Below are positions 53,402-62,622 of a stretch of 64,000 bases of DNA, one piece after another. Under the pieces are notes generated by a model. It did no database searches and was not told where the DNA came from. It saw only the letters and a program-made list of their open reading frames with translations. Source of the stretch: Malikia sp. GTDB lineage: Bacteria > Pseudomonadota > Gammaproteobacteria > Burkholderiales > Burkholderiaceae_C. The position numbers were made by a program, and so were the translations under genes. The DNA lies in the NCBI RefSeq assembly GCF_028687635.1, contig NZ_JAQTZS010000013.1, positions 1-64,000 of the forward strand, given 5' to 3'. Every line of letters begins with the position of its first letter. Within the stretch, counting starts at the first letter, position 1.

Positions 53402-53977
53402 TCAAGCAGCGGTCTCGCCCTGCTCCACCGAATGAACCCAGCGCGATGGCAGGCCGGCCAGCGTTTCCAGCAAGGCCAGCCCGAGCGGCCAGTCGCCGTG
53501 ACCGCTGTCGACGTTGATGTGGCCAGCCTCCTGCAGCCGCATGAACTCGCTGCCCCAGGCCCGCGCATAGGCCCCGGCCAGCCGCGCCGGACAGAAGGGA
53601 TCGTTGCTGCTGGCGACGACGATGCTGCGGTAGGGCAAGGCCTGGTAAGGCACGGGCGCGAAGTCGGCCAGCACGCCGCGACGCTCCGGGTCGGCCGGCG
53701 CGACCAGCAGCGCGCCCTGGATGCGCGCGGCCACCTCGTGCGGCAGGTGCACGGTGGTGATGCAGCCCAGGCTGTGCGCCGCGACCACCACCGGACCCTC
53801 GACGGCCAGGATGGTCTCGGCCAGGCGATCGACCCAGGCCCGCCGCAGCGGCGAGACCCAGTTGTCCTGCACCACGCGCCGCACCCGGGGCAGCCGCTCG
53901 GCCCACCGGGTCTGCCAGTGACCCGGGCCGGAGTCACGCCAGCCGGGAACGATGACGACGGTCGGGAGTTCGGCCAT
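53402..53977 (-). CDS. RBBP9/YdeN-family alpha/beta hydrolase
   Basis: The protein has 191 aa from the ATG at 53977. Start VVIVPGWRDSGPGHWQTRWA is the family hallmark. The nucleophile Ser is in VVAAHSLGCITTVHL, the acid Asp in SSNDPFCP and the His in EAGHINVDSGHGDWPLG. It is a serine hydrolase of unknown substrate, 22 bp after ssuE and presumably co-transcribed with the ssu genes, so it may process an organosulfur ester or another desulfonation-linked compound (inference). Confidence 0.88.
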   Translation of the reverse strand: MAELPTVVIVPGWRDSGPGHWQTRWAERLPRVRRVVQDNWVSPLRRAWVDRLAETILAVEGPVVVAAHSLGCITTVHLPHEVAARIQGALLVAPADPERRGVLADFAPVPYQALPYRSIVVASSNDPFCPARLAGAYARAWGSEFMRLQEAGHINVDSGHGDWPLGLALLETLAGLPSRWVHSVEQGETAA

Positions 53978-53999
53978 GGCTCGGATCCTTCGCAGGCAA

Positions 54000-54596
54000 T
54001 CAGACGCTGTACTGGACGGATTCGAACGCGACCGGCGCGAAACCCGGCTTGACCGGCAGTCGCAAGCCTTCGTGCAGCAGGATATGCACCGCGTCGTCGA
54101 GCCGGTCCTGGATCTCGTCGCCGATCCGGTAACTGCCGTCTTCGTCCTTGGGAATCTGGTTGTCGGAGGCGTAGACCCCTGGCAGGATATGCTTGGCGCC
54201 GAGCGACTGCAGCACCGGGCGCAGCGCGTAGTCGAGCGCGAGCATGTGGTGCGGACTGCCGCCGGTGGCCAGCGGCAGCACCACCTTGCCCTTGAGCGCG
54301 GTCTGCGGCAACAGGTCCAGGAAGACCTTGAGCACGCCGCTGTAGGCGGCCTTGTAGACCGGGGTCGCGACCACCAGCGCCGAGGCAGACTCGACCTGGG
54401 CGATGGCGCGCTTGATGCTCGCGTGATTCCAGTCGGCCAGCAGCAGCGCCTGCGGCGACAGGTCGCGGATCTGCACACGGTCGATGTAGAGCTGGCGGCT
54501 GCCTGCCTGCTGTTCCAGGCGCTGCTGCACCCCGTCGAGCAGGGCGGCCGAGCGCGAGTGCTCGGAGGGACTGCCGGCGATCAGTAACACGGACAT
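54000..54596 (-). CDS. ssuE: NAD(P)H-dependent FMN reductase, SsuE-like
   Basis: The protein has 198 aa and a flavodoxin-like fold: LLIAGSPSEHSRSAALLDGV (FMN phosphate site) and LVVATPVYKAAYSGVLKVFLDLLP. LATGGSPHHMLALDYALRPVLQSLGA is typical of SsuE/MsuE. It supplies FMNH2 to sulfonate or sulfone monooxygenases. It follows ssuB by 48 bp. A second, divergent reductase (57980-58552) is present in the same region. Confidence 0.9.
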   Translation of the reverse strand: MSVLLIAGSPSEHSRSAALLDGVQQRLEQQAGSRQLYIDRVQIRDLSPQALLLADWNHASIKRAIAQVESASALVVATPVYKAAYSGVLKVFLDLLPQTALKGKVVLPLATGGSPHHMLALDYALRPVLQSLGAKHILPGVYASDNQIPKDEDGSYRIGDEIQDRLDDAVHILLHEGLRLPVKPGFAPVAFESVQYSV

Positions 54597-54644
54597 GGTG
54601 GTTTCCTCGGGTGAATTTCGGTTCGATGCCGGGGGCGAGCCGGC

Positions 54645-55448
54645 TCAGATCGCCCAGCGCAGCGCGTGCGCCGGCAGCCAGGATGGTTCGGGCGCGGGCG
54701 CATCGACCTCGGGCAATTGCAGCACGCGGTCGAGGATGCGCTTTTCGGTCGCGGCAAAGGCGGCGTCGCCACGCGAACGCGGGCGCGCCAGCTCGATGCG
54801 TTCGTCGAGCGCGATCTCGCCGTTCTCGATCAGGATCACGCGGTCGGCCAGCGCGACCGCCTCCTGCACGTCGTGCGTGACCAGCAGCGCGGTGAAGCCG
54901 TTGCGGCGCCACAGGCCCTCGATCAGCTCGTGCATCTCGATGCGGGTCAGCGCGTCGAGCGCGCCCAGTGGCTCGTCAAGCAGCAGCAGGCGCGGCTGGT
55001 GCACCAGGGCGCGCGCCAGCGCCACGCGCTGGCGCTGACCGCCCGAGAGCCGGGCCGGCCAATCCCGCAGGCGGTCGCCGAGTCCGACCTGGGCCAGCAC
55101 GCGCTCGGCGTCGGCGAGGCGCTCGGGCGGCAGGCCCAGCGCCACGTTGTCGATCACGCGCTTCCAGGGCAGCAGGCGCGCCTCCTGGAACATGATGCGG
55201 ATGTCGTCGCGGCCCTGGCGGGACCGGCTGCCGTCGAGCAGCAGCTCGCCGCTGCTGGCCTGGTCGAGGCCAGCCACCAGGCGCAGCAGCGTGCTCTTGC
55301 CGCAGCCGCTGCGGCCGACGATGGCGACGAACTCGCCAGGCGCCACATTCAGGTTGTTGTGGCGCAGCACTTCGCGCTGGCCGAAGCGCTTGCCAAGCTG
55401 GCGCAGTTCCAGACGCACGCCACCGGCGCAGGATGTGTTGTCGTTCAT
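54645..55448 (-). CDS. ssuB: Sulfonate ABC transporter ATPase SsuB
   Basis: The protein has 267 aa from the ATG at 55448. Walker [19 protein letters not shown]-loop [14 protein letters not shown], signature [15 protein letters not shown], Walker [13 protein letters not shown] and [14 protein letters not shown] are present. The C-tail DRVLQLPEV... matches SsuB rather than TauB. It works with SsuC, 23 bp upstream. Confidence 0.93.
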   Translation of the reverse strand: MNDNTSCAGGVRLELRQLGKRFGQREVLRHNNLNVAPGEFVAIVGRSGCGKSTLLRLVAGLDQASSGELLLDGSRSRQGRDDIRIMFQEARLLPWKRVIDNVALGLPPERLADAERVLAQVGLGDRLRDWPARLSGGQRQRVALARALVHQPRLLLLDEPLGALDALTRIEMHELIEGLWRRNGFTALLVTHDVQEAVALADRVILIENGEIALDERIELARPRSRGDAAFAATEKRILDRVLQLPEVDAPAPEPSWLPAHALRWAI

Positions 55449-55471
55449 TTCGGATCTCCGTATCGGTCGCG

Positions 55472-56320
55472 TCACTGGTAGCCAGGGTGCCAGCGCAGCC
55501 AGTAGCGTTCGAGGCCGCGCGCGAACAGGTCGGCGAGCTTGCCCAGCAGCGCGTAGAGCAGGATGCCGACCAGCACGATGTCGGTCTGCAGGAATTCGCG
55601 CGCGTTCATGGTCAGGTAGCCGATGCCGGCCTGGGCCGAGATGGTCTCGGCCACGATCAGGATCACCCACATCAGGCCGAGCGAGAAGCGCAGGCCGACC
55701 AGGATCGAGGACAGCGCGCCCGGCAGCACCACCTGGGTGTAGAGGCCCCAGCGGCTCAGGCCGTAGGTGCGCCCCATCTCGATCAGGCCCGGGTCGACGT
55801 TGCGGATGCCGTGGAAGGTGTTGATGTAGATCGGGAAGAAGACCGAGATCGCGATCAGGAACAGCTTGGCCGTCTCGTCGATGCCGAACCACAGGATCAC
55901 GAGCGGAATCAGCGCCAGCGCCGGGATGTTGCGGATCATCTGGATCGTCGAGTCGAGCAGGGTCTCGATCCAGCGCACCGATCCCGTCAGCAGGCCCAGC
56001 ACCAGGCCGAGGCCGCCACCGACCGCCAGCCCCAGCAGGGCGCGGCCGGCACTGATCCGGACATGGGTCCAGAGCTCGCCTGAAATGGTCAGCTGCCATG
56101 CGGCCCGGCCGACATCAAGCGGCGCCGGCAACACGCGGGTCGAGAGCCAGCCGCGCGACGCGGCCAGCTGCCACGCGACGATCAGTACCAGGGGCAACAA
56201 CCAGGGCAGCAACGGCCTGCCGATGCGCGCGAGCAAGGGCCGCAGCAGGGAAGTGGAAGGACCGGCCGGTATCTCGGCGAGCGTGATTTCGGCCAGGCGG
56301 GCGGAGGTGGACAGGCTCAT
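55472..56320 (-). CDS. ssuC: Sulfonate ABC transporter permease SsuC
   Basis: The protein has 282 aa with about six helices. [20 protein letters not shown] starts the first. The ATPase-contact loop is [38 protein letters not shown], and [21 protein letters not shown] is a SsuC/TauC hallmark. It lies between ssuA (16 bp) and ssuB. Confidence 0.94.
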   Translation of the reverse strand: MSLSTSARLAEITLAEIPAGPSTSLLRPLLARIGRPLLPWLLPLVLIVAWQLAASRGWLSTRVLPAPLDVGRAAWQLTISGELWTHVRISAGRALLGLAVGGGLGLVLGLLTGSVRWIETLLDSTIQMIRNIPALALIPLVILWFGIDETAKLFLIAISVFFPIYINTFHGIRNVDPGLIEMGRTYGLSRWGLYTQVVLPGALSSILVGLRFSLGLMWVILIVAETISAQAGIGYLTMNAREFLQTDIVLVGILLYALLGKLADLFARGLERYWLRWHPGYQ

Positions 56321-56336
56321 GGGTGTTCCCTCGCGC

Positions 56337-57311
56337 TCAGTTCAGGCTGACCGGGGCGGCATGCCGCAGGTTGAGCGACCTGGGAATCAGCTTGAGGTCG
56401 AAGAAGGCGTCGGCGATCGCCTGCTGCTCGGCCAGCACATCCCCCTTGACGGGCACCACGCCGAAGGTCGTGCGGCTGATCCACAGCTCGGTGATCGCCT
56501 GATCCAGACCCAGGATCCTGGAGAGCTCCTGCGCGGCGGCGGGCTTGTTCTTCTCGACCCAGCGATCGATCTTGTCGATTTCTTCCAGCGCGATGCGCAG
56601 CAGGTCGGTGTTGTGGGTGGCGAACTCGCGCGAGCTGAAGAAGTACCAGCGGTTGCTGACCACGCCCGTGCCGTCGGCCAGGACCCGGGCGCCGAGCGTT
56701 TTCTGGGCCGCCGCGAGGAAGGGGTCCCAGATCGCCCAGGCATCGACCGCGCCGCGCTCGAAGGCGGCGCGCGCGTCGGCCGGCGGCAGGAAGACCGGCT
56801 GCACGTCGCTGTACTTGAGGCCATGCTTTTCCAGCAGCTTGACGATCAGGTACTGCACGTTGGAGCCCTTGTTGAAGGCGATCTTCTTGCCCTTGAGATC
56901 GGCCACGCTGCGGATGGGCGAGTCCTTGGGCACGACGACGGCCTCCAGCTTGGGGCGCGGATTGCTGGAGCCGACATAGACCAGCGGCGCGCCCGCGGCC
57001 TGGGCAAAGATGGGCGGCGCTTCGCCGACATCGCCGAAGTCGATCGAGCCGACGTTGAGCGCTTCAAGCTGCACCGGACCGGCGGTGAACTCGGTCCAGC
57101 TCACGCTGGCGCCCAGCGGGGCCAGCCGTTTTTCCAGCGTGCCACGGGCCTTGAGGATCGAGAGCCAGCCCTTCTGGTAGCCGATGCGCAGCACGCGCGG
57201 GGCTTTCGCGGCACCGGCCTGGGCCAGCGCGAGGCCGCTGACACCGAGGGCGCTGGTGGCGGCGAAGGTCTTGAGCAGGAGACGGCGTTGCAGGTTGTTG
57301 CGGGTCGACAT
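56337..57311 (-). CDS. ssuA: Aliphatic sulfonate-binding protein SsuA
   Basis: The protein has 324 aa from the ATG at 57311 (AAGGAAA 4 nt upstream); an upstream frame extension is unlikely. The N-terminus QRRLLLKTFAATSALGVSG has a twin-arginine-like signal. It has LRIGYQKGWLSILKARGTLE, SWTEFTAGPVQLEALNVGSIDFGDVGEAPPIFAQAAG and VSNRWYFFSSREFA, as in SsuA. It captures sulfonates in the periplasm. Confidence 0.94.
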   Translation of the reverse strand: MSTRNNLQRRLLLKTFAATSALGVSGLALAQAGAAKAPRVLRIGYQKGWLSILKARGTLEKRLAPLGASVSWTEFTAGPVQLEALNVGSIDFGDVGEAPPIFAQAAGAPLVYVGSSNPRPKLEAVVVPKDSPIRSVADLKGKKIAFNKGSNVQYLIVKLLEKHGLKYSDVQPVFLPPADARAAFERGAVDAWAIWDPFLAAAQKTLGARVLADGTGVVSNRWYFFSSREFATHNTDLLRIALEEIDKIDRWVEKNKPAAAQELSRILGLDQAITELWISRTTFGVVPVKGDVLAEQQAIADAFFDLKLIPRSLNLRHAAPVSLN

Positions 57312-57422
57312 GGGCTTTCCTTGTTTGACGTGCGGCCCGTTTGACATCGGGGCCTGTGAGCGAATGGACGAATCATCCGCATTCGCCCATGCTTGGTAAA
57401 CGAAGAAAAGCGAATCTTCAAA

Positions 57423-57566
57423 TTACAAAAACAAGCAAGACAGGCCGAATCCCGCAATGGCAGCCGCCACCACGAGATAGGTGGCCCATTCCAGCGGGGT
57501 CATGCCGTTGTCGGGCGGCAAGCCTTCCCTGGACAGGTAATGCGGCGGGATGTCATCGATGTTCAT
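57423..57566 (-). CDS. 47-aa single-helix membrane microprotein
   Basis: ATG 57566 opens a 47-residue frame. It reads MNIDDIPPHYLSREGLPPDN, then GMTPLEWATYL, a hydrophobic helix (VVAAAIAGFGLSCLFL) and a stop at 57423. Its start lies 7 bp after the stop of another small gene and 112 bp before ssuA. The composition looks like a real one-helix membrane protein with a cytoplasmic acidic/proline N-terminus. No family is recognised. Confidence 0.5.
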   Translation of the reverse strand: MNIDDIPPHYLSREGLPPDNGMTPLEWATYLVVAAAIAGFGLSCLFL

Positions 57567-57573
57567 GCTCGTC

Positions 57574-57732
57574 TCAAGGCAAGTTGATGGGAATCGTCCC
57601 GGCGTCGAGCTCGGTGACGGATGACAGACTGACCTTGAACCGGGTCAGCAGATGCACCGAGGCGCGGTCGAAGTCGAAGACCGCTGCAGCAAGCCTGCGG
57701 CGGCTGGGATGAAAGTTGCTCAATTCATGCAT
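57574..57732 (-). CDS. 52-aa small basic protein, first gene of the ssu unit
   Basis: ATG 57732 has GGAGGT 5 nt upstream, one of the best ribosome sites in the window. The product starts MHELSNFHPSRRRLAAAVFD and ends ELDAGTIPINLP. It has no membrane helix and no Cys. The frame is open further upstream, but the strong site picks this start. No family is recognised. It is probably the first cistron of the transcript leading to ssuA. Confidence 0.55.
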   Translation of the reverse strand: MHELSNFHPSRRRLAAAVFDFDRASVHLLTRFKVSLSSVTELDAGTIPINLP

Positions 57733-57869
57733 GACGCACCTCCGAATGATGAATTGGGCTATCTTCGGCGAGACATATTGCGGCGTGAAGCGAGAAAAAC
57801 TCAGTTGCATATTCGCTCCCTGATGAATCAGGGCGCAGCTCAAGCCAGGCACTCCACTTATCCGAATTT

Positions 57870-57915
57870 CGAATATCCATATTCGGAAACCGTTTCCTGA
57901 TATCCAGATTTGGAA
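57870..57915. promoter_or_regulatory. Palindromic operator-like sites between divergent sulfur operons
   Basis: CGAATAT-CC-ATATTCG (57870-57885) is a perfect palindrome. It is followed by GGAAAC-C-GTTTCC (57885-57897) and a second, degenerate copy of the first (GATATCCAGATTTGGAAT region, 57899-57915). They lie in the 247-bp gap shared by the ssu-side microgenes (minus) and the msuE-sfnG operon (plus), where a sulfur-starvation regulator of the CysB/Cbl or SfnR type could bind. Confidence 0.5.
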
Positions 57916-57979
57916 TAGATCGTTGGATTAATTCCGGCCGCTGGCTAGCATCCATCACATCCAATCATCAGGAACCGCA

Positions 57980-58552
57980 ATGAGCCGCCCCTACCGAATC
58001 ACCGCCCTCGTCGGCAGCACCAGCACCCAGTCCCGGACCCAGGTCCTGGTCGACGCCATCGTCAAGGCGCTGGCCACCCAGGTGGCCGTGGATGTCAAGC
58101 TGGTCGAACTGTCCAAGCTCGGCACCCGCTTCGGCGCCGCCGTCCTCAAGGACCAGCTTGACGCGCCAGCGCTGTCGGCGCTCGACCAGATCGAGCAGGC
58201 CGATCTCGTCATCGCCGCGAGCCCGGTCTACAAGGGCAGCTATACGGGCCTGTTCAAGCATGTGATCGACTTCGTCGGCATCGACACGCTGGTCGACACC
58301 CCCGTGATCCTGGCGGCGACCGGCGGCGGCGACCGCCACGCGCTGGTGGTCGAGCACCAGCTGCGCCCCCTGTTCGGCTTCTTCCGCGCCCACACCATCC
58401 CGACCGCCGTCTACGCCTCGGAGGCCGAGCTGGCGGGGTACGAGGTCAGCAGCCTCGCGCTGCAGGAGCGCATCAACGAGGCGGCCGCGCAGGCAGCCCA
58501 GGTGCTGCGCCAGACCGGCTCGACCGACGCCCTGCTCAAGCGCGCCGCCTGA
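57980..58552 (+). CDS. msuE: FMN reductase, MsuE-like
   Basis: The protein has 190 aa and a flavodoxin-like fold: ALVGSTSTQSRTQVLVDAIV, LVIAASPVYKGSYTGLFKHVIDFVG (substrate loop) and LAATGGGDRHALVVEHQLRPLFGFF. This matches MsuE, which provides FMNH2 in methanesulfonate and dimethylsulfone use. It is distinct from the SsuE-like reductase at 54000-54596. It precedes sfnG by 73 bp. Confidence 0.9.
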   Translation: MSRPYRITALVGSTSTQSRTQVLVDAIVKALATQVAVDVKLVELSKLGTRFGAAVLKDQLDAPALSALDQIEQADLVIAASPVYKGSYTGLFKHVIDFVGIDTLVDTPVILAATGGGDRHALVVEHQLRPLFGFFRAHTIPTAVYASEAELAGYEVSSLALQERINEAAAQAAQVLRQTGSTDALLKRAA

Positions 58553-58625
58553 ACGCTCGCCAGCCCCGTTTCATTCATGTCAGGCCTGAACGCAGGCCAG
58601 CCCATTCTTTCAGCAGGAGATAGCC

Positions 58626-59729
58626 ATGAGCACCAGCAGAATCCCCACCGGCGAGCACATCAAGTTTGCCTACTGGGTCCCCAACGTCAGCGGCGGACTC
58701 GTGATCAGCAAGATCGAGCAGCGCACCCACTGGGACATCGACTACAACCGGCGCCTGGCGCAGACGGCCGAGAAGGCGGGCTTTGACTATGCGCTGAGCC
58801 AGATCCGTTTCACCGCCGGCTATGGCGCCGAGTACCAGCATGAATCGGTGTCGTTCACCCATGCGCTGCTGGCCTCGACCGAGCGCCTGAAGGTGATCGC
58901 CGCGATCCTGCCGGGTCCCTGGACACCGGCCCTGCTGGCCAAGCAGGTCGCCACCATCAACCACCTGACCCACGGCCGCATCGCGGTCAACATCGTCAGC
59001 GGCTGGTTCCGGGGCGAGTTCAACGCGATCGGCGAGCATTGGCTGGACCACGACGAGCGCTACCGCCGCTCGGAGGAGTTCATCCGCGCCATCCGCGGCA
59101 TCTGGAGCCAGGACAATTTCAGCTTCAGCGGCGACTTCTACCGCTTCAACGACTACACGCTGCGTCCGAAGCCGCTCGACCCGCAGCCCGAGATCTTCCA
59201 GGGCGGCAGCTCGCGCGCCGCGCGCGACATGGCCGCGCGCGTGTCCGACTGGTATTTCACCAACGGCAACACGCCCGAGGGCATCAAGGCCCAGATCGAC
59301 GACATCCGCGCCAAGGCCGAGGCCGAAGGCCGCACGGTCAAGATCGGTGTCAATGCCTTCGTGATCGCCCGTGACACGGAAGAGGAAGCCCGGCAGGTGC
59401 TGGCCGAGATCGTCGAGCAAGCCGATCCCGAAGCCGTCAACGCCTTCGGTCACGAGGTCAAGCAGGCCGGCAAGGCCTCGCCCGAGGGCGAGGGCAACTG
59501 GGCCAAGTCGACCTTCGAGGACCTGGTCCAGTACAACGACGGCTTCCGCACCAACCTGATCGGCACGCCGCAGCAGATCGCCGAGCGCATCCTGGCGCTC
59601 AAGGATGTCGGCGTCGACCTGGTGCTGACCGGCTACCTGCACTTCATCGAGGAAGTCGAGTATTTCGGCCAGAAGGTGCTGCCGCTGGTGCGCGAGCTCG
59701 AGGAGCGCCGCCTGCGGAAGGCCGCCTGA
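58626..59729 (+). CDS. sfnG: FMNH2-dependent dimethylsulfone monooxygenase
   Basis: The protein has 367 aa and is a luciferase-like TIM-barrel monooxygenase. A GGAG site lies 7 nt upstream of the ATG. Seen: IKFAYWVPNVSGGLVISKIEQRTHWDIDYN, FTAGYGAEYQHESVSFTHALL, GRIAVNIVSGWFRGEFNAIGEHWLDHDERYRRSEEFI and FQGGSSRAARDMAARVSDWYFTNG. This matches SfnG, which converts dimethylsulfone to methanesulfinate using FMNH2 from the reductase upstream. Confidence 0.93.
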   Translation: MSTSRIPTGEHIKFAYWVPNVSGGLVISKIEQRTHWDIDYNRRLAQTAEKAGFDYALSQIRFTAGYGAEYQHESVSFTHALLASTERLKVIAAILPGPWTPALLAKQVATINHLTHGRIAVNIVSGWFRGEFNAIGEHWLDHDERYRRSEEFIRAIRGIWSQDNFSFSGDFYRFNDYTLRPKPLDPQPEIFQGGSSRAARDMAARVSDWYFTNGNTPEGIKAQIDDIRAKAEAEGRTVKIGVNAFVIARDTEEEARQVLAEIVEQADPEAVNAFGHEVKQAGKASPEGEGNWAKSTFEDLVQYNDGFRTNLIGTPQQIAERILALKDVGVDLVLTGYLHFIEEVEYFGQKVLPLVRELEERRLRKAA

Positions 59730-59755
59730 GACGGCAGGCCGCCCTGGAACAGACC

Positions 59756-60574
59756 ATGAGCCATTCGCGCTACCCGCATCCATCGTCGCCAGCCAACGCC
59801 AGCGGGCATCCCGTGCTGCTGAGGCTCGAAGGCATCACCGTGCGCTTCGGCGGGGTCAAGGCGGTCAGCGACATCAGCTTCACGGTCCACCAGGGCGAGC
59901 TGCTCTCCGTCATCGGCCCCAACGGCGCGGGCAAGAGCTCGCTGCTCAACGTCATCAACGGGGTCTACCGACCGGCGGCGGGCCATATCGAATGGGCGGG
60001 AGAACGCTACCCACGGCTCCTGCCCGAGCAGGCCGCGCAACTGGGGATCGCGCGCACCTTCCAGAACCTCGCGCTGTTCAAGGGCATGAGCGTGATCGAG
60101 AACCTGCTGACCGGACTCAACCTCAAGACCAGGAGCACCGCCCTGGCGCACGCGCTGCGTCTGCCCGGCGCACGCCGCGAGGAAGCCGCGCAGCGCGCGC
60201 AGGCCGATTCCATGCTCGAACTGCTGCGGATCCAGCGCTACCGCGACACCCCGGTCGGCCAGCTGCCCTACGGCCTGCAGAAGCGCGTCGAGCTGGCCCG
60301 GGCGCTGGCCGCCGAGCCGCGCCTGCTGCTGCTCGACGAACCGATGGCCGGCATGAACGCGTCCGACAAGCACGAACTCGCCCGCCTGATCGTCGAGGTC
60401 AACCGGCGGCTGGGCACGACCATCGTGCTGATCGAGCACGACATGGGCGTCGTGATGGACATCTCGGACCGGGTCGTCGTGCTCGACTACGGTCGCAAGA
60501 TCGCCGACGGACTGCCCGCCGAGGTGCGCGAGCAGCCCGACGTGATCGCCGCCTACATCGGCGCGGTGCACTGA
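59756..60574 (+). CDS. Branched-chain-type ABC transporter ATPase (LivG-like)
   Basis: The protein has 272 aa. Walker A GPNGAGKSSLLNVINGVYRP, ARTFQNLALFKGMSVIENLL, a signature LPYGLQKRVELARAL, Walker B LLLDEPMAGMN and IEHDMGVVMDISDRVVVLDYG are typical of LivG. The C-terminus ends AAYIGAVH, as is usual in LivG. It starts 26 bp after sfnG, so it is co-transcribed and likely imports the organosulfur substrate (inference). Confidence 0.92.
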   Translation: MSHSRYPHPSSPANASGHPVLLRLEGITVRFGGVKAVSDISFTVHQGELLSVIGPNGAGKSSLLNVINGVYRPAAGHIEWAGERYPRLLPEQAAQLGIARTFQNLALFKGMSVIENLLTGLNLKTRSTALAHALRLPGARREEAAQRAQADSMLELLRIQRYRDTPVGQLPYGLQKRVELARALAAEPRLLLLDEPMAGMNASDKHELARLIVEVNRRLGTTIVLIEHDMGVVMDISDRVVVLDYGRKIADGLPAEVREQPDVIAAYIGAVH

Positions 60575-60602
60575 GCGCCGCGTCCACACTGGAGACGAAT
60601 TC

Positions 60603-61484
60603 ATGGAATTCTTCATCGAGGTCCTGATCGGCGGGCTGCTCGCGGGGGTCATGTATTCCATGGTCGCGATCGGCTTCGTCCTGATCTACAAGGCATCGGG
60701 CGTGTTCAACTTCGCGCAGGGCTCGCTGGTGCTGTTCGCCGCGCTGACCTATGTGAGCCTGGTCGAGCGCGGCTTCGACGCCTGGCTCGCCCTGCTGCTC
60801 ACGCTCGCCGCGATGATCGCCATCGCCTGCTCCGTCGGCCAGGTGGTGCTCAAGCCGCTGATCAACCGGCCGCCGATCGTGCTGTTCATGGCCACGCTGG
60901 GCCTGAGCTTCATCGTCGAGGGGCTCGCCCAATGGCTCTGGGGCGCGCAGGTGCACCAGCTCGAGCTCGGCATCGATGACAAGCCGCTGGATCTGGCCGG
61001 CGTCTTCGTCAGCGAGTTCGACCTGTTCGCCGCCGCCACCGCCGCGCTGCTGGTCGGCCTGCTGAGCCTGGCATTCAACCGGACAAGGGCCGGACTCAAG
61101 CTGCGCGCGGTCGCCGACGACCCGCTCGCCGCGCTCGCGATCGGCATCCATATCGAGCGCGTCTGGGCGCTGGTCTGGTCGGCAGCGGCCACCGTGGCGC
61201 TGGTCGCTGGCCTGCTCTGGGGCGCGCGCACCGGGGTGCAGTTCTCGCTCTCGCTGGTGGTGCTCAAGGCACTGCCGGTGCTGATCATCGGCGGCTTCTC
61301 GTCGATTGCCGGCGCCATCGTCGGCGGGCTCATCGTGGGCGCGAGCGAAAAGCTGGCCGAGGTCTACATCGGCCCCTTCTTCGGCGGCGGCATCGAGAAC
61401 TGGTTCCCCTACTTCCTCGCGCTGGCCTTCCTGTTCTACCGGCCCTACGGCCTGTTCGGCGAGCGCACCGTCCAGCGCATCTGA
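60603..61484 (+). CDS. Branched-chain-type ABC permease (LivH-like)
   Basis: The protein has 293 aa with about eight membrane segments. MEFFIEVLIGGLLAGVMYSMVAIGFVLIYKASGVFNFAQGSLVL is the LivH start, and LKALPVLIIGGFSSIAGAIVGGLIVG the conserved ATPase-facing loop. It forms the channel with the LivM-like subunit. Confidence 0.93.
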   Translation: MEFFIEVLIGGLLAGVMYSMVAIGFVLIYKASGVFNFAQGSLVLFAALTYVSLVERGFDAWLALLLTLAAMIAIACSVGQVVLKPLINRPPIVLFMATLGLSFIVEGLAQWLWGAQVHQLELGIDDKPLDLAGVFVSEFDLFAAATAALLVGLLSLAFNRTRAGLKLRAVADDPLAALAIGIHIERVWALVWSAAATVALVAGLLWGARTGVQFSLSLVVLKALPVLIIGGFSSIAGAIVGGLIVGASEKLAEVYIGPFFGGGIENWFPYFLALAFLFYRPYGLFGERTVQRI

Positions 61485-61495
61485 ACCGAGACACC

Positions 61496-62569
61496 ATGAG
61501 CCACACCTTGACTTCCGAGCTGCCGGCGCCGCTGCAGCCGGCGCCACCCGTCGCAGCCCCGCGCCGTCCGAAATGGGGCTGGATCGCCGGCCTGCTGTTC
61601 GCGGCCCTGGTCGTGCCGCGACTGGGCAACGACTACTGGTTCTCCGCCGTGCTGGTGCCTTTCCTCGTTTTCGCGCTCGCGGGCCTGGGCCTGAACCTGC
61701 TGACCGGCTACACCGGCCAGCTCTCGGTCGGATCGGCCGCCTTCATGGCGGTGGGCGCCTTCGCCACCTACAACTTCGCGCTGCGCCAGCCCTGGCTGCC
61801 GCTGCCGGTCAGCCTGGTCCTCGGCGGTCTCGTCGCCGCGCTGTTCGGCGTGCTGGTCGGCCTGCCCTCGATCCGGATCAAGGGCTTCTACCTGATCGTC
61901 TCGACGCTGGCGGCGCAGTTCTTCGTCCAGTGGGTGCTGGTCAAGTTCGGCTGGTTCTCCAACCACAACCCGTCGGGCGTGATCTCGGCGCCCAGGCTGG
62001 AGCTGTTCGGGCTCGACTTCAGCTCGCCCTCGGGCCGCTACCTGTTCACGCTCGCGGTCGTGGTGGCGCTGACCTGGGTCGCGCGCAACCTGGTCACCAG
62101 CGCGACCGGGCGCAACTGGATGGCCGTGCGCGACATGGACACGGCCGCGGCCGTGATCGGCATCCCGGTGCGCCGCGTCAAGCTGCAGGCCTTCGCGATC
62201 AGCTCCTTCTACCTCGGCGTGGCCGGCGCGCTGTGGGCCTTTGCCTATGTCGGCACGGTGGAGCCGCACGGCTTCGACCTGACGCGCTCGTTCCAGCTCC
62301 TGTCCATCATCATCATCGGCGGCCTCGGCAGCCTGAGCGGCGCCTTCCTCGGCGCGGCCTTCATCGTGCTGTTCCCGATCCTGCTGTCCCACCTGGCGGC
62401 GCAGTTCCTCGGCGGGCTGATCGACCCGGCCAACGTCGAGAACGCCCAGAAGATCGTTCTGGGCAGCCTGATCATCTGGCTGCTCATCAAGGAGCCCGAG
62501 GGCCTGGCCCGCCTCGTCGCTCGCGCCTGGGCCAGCCGGCCCGGCCGGACCTCGAAACCGACCGCCTGA
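61496..62569 (+). CDS. Branched-chain-type ABC permease (LivM-like)
   Basis: The protein has 357 aa. A proline-rich cytoplasmic N-terminus is followed by about ten membrane segments: GLGLNLLTGYTGQLSVGSAAFMAVGAFATYNFALR, GLPSIRIKGFYLIVSTLAAQFFVQW, RRVKLQAFAISSFYLGVAGALW and LSIIIIGGLGSLSGAFLGAAFIVLFP. These are LivM hallmarks. It lies 12 bp after the LivH-like gene. Confidence 0.93.
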   Translation: MSHTLTSELPAPLQPAPPVAAPRRPKWGWIAGLLFAALVVPRLGNDYWFSAVLVPFLVFALAGLGLNLLTGYTGQLSVGSAAFMAVGAFATYNFALRQPWLPLPVSLVLGGLVAALFGVLVGLPSIRIKGFYLIVSTLAAQFFVQWVLVKFGWFSNHNPSGVISAPRLELFGLDFSSPSGRYLFTLAVVVALTWVARNLVTSATGRNWMAVRDMDTAAAVIGIPVRRVKLQAFAISSFYLGVAGALWAFAYVGTVEPHGFDLTRSFQLLSIIIIGGLGSLSGAFLGAAFIVLFPILLSHLAAQFLGGLIDPANVENAQKIVLGSLIIWLLIKEPEGLARLVARAWASRPGRTSKPTA

Positions 62570-62622
62570 AGCCGTCGCCCGAATTCCAGCACCCCCCATC
62601 CCCCCATTCAGGAGTGAACCCA

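Noticed and set aside
61306-62622. The binding-protein frame extends upstream through livM, suggesting a fusion
   Set aside because: livM is intact in another frame with clear membrane helices; the binding protein has its own ribosome site and signal peptide at 62623.
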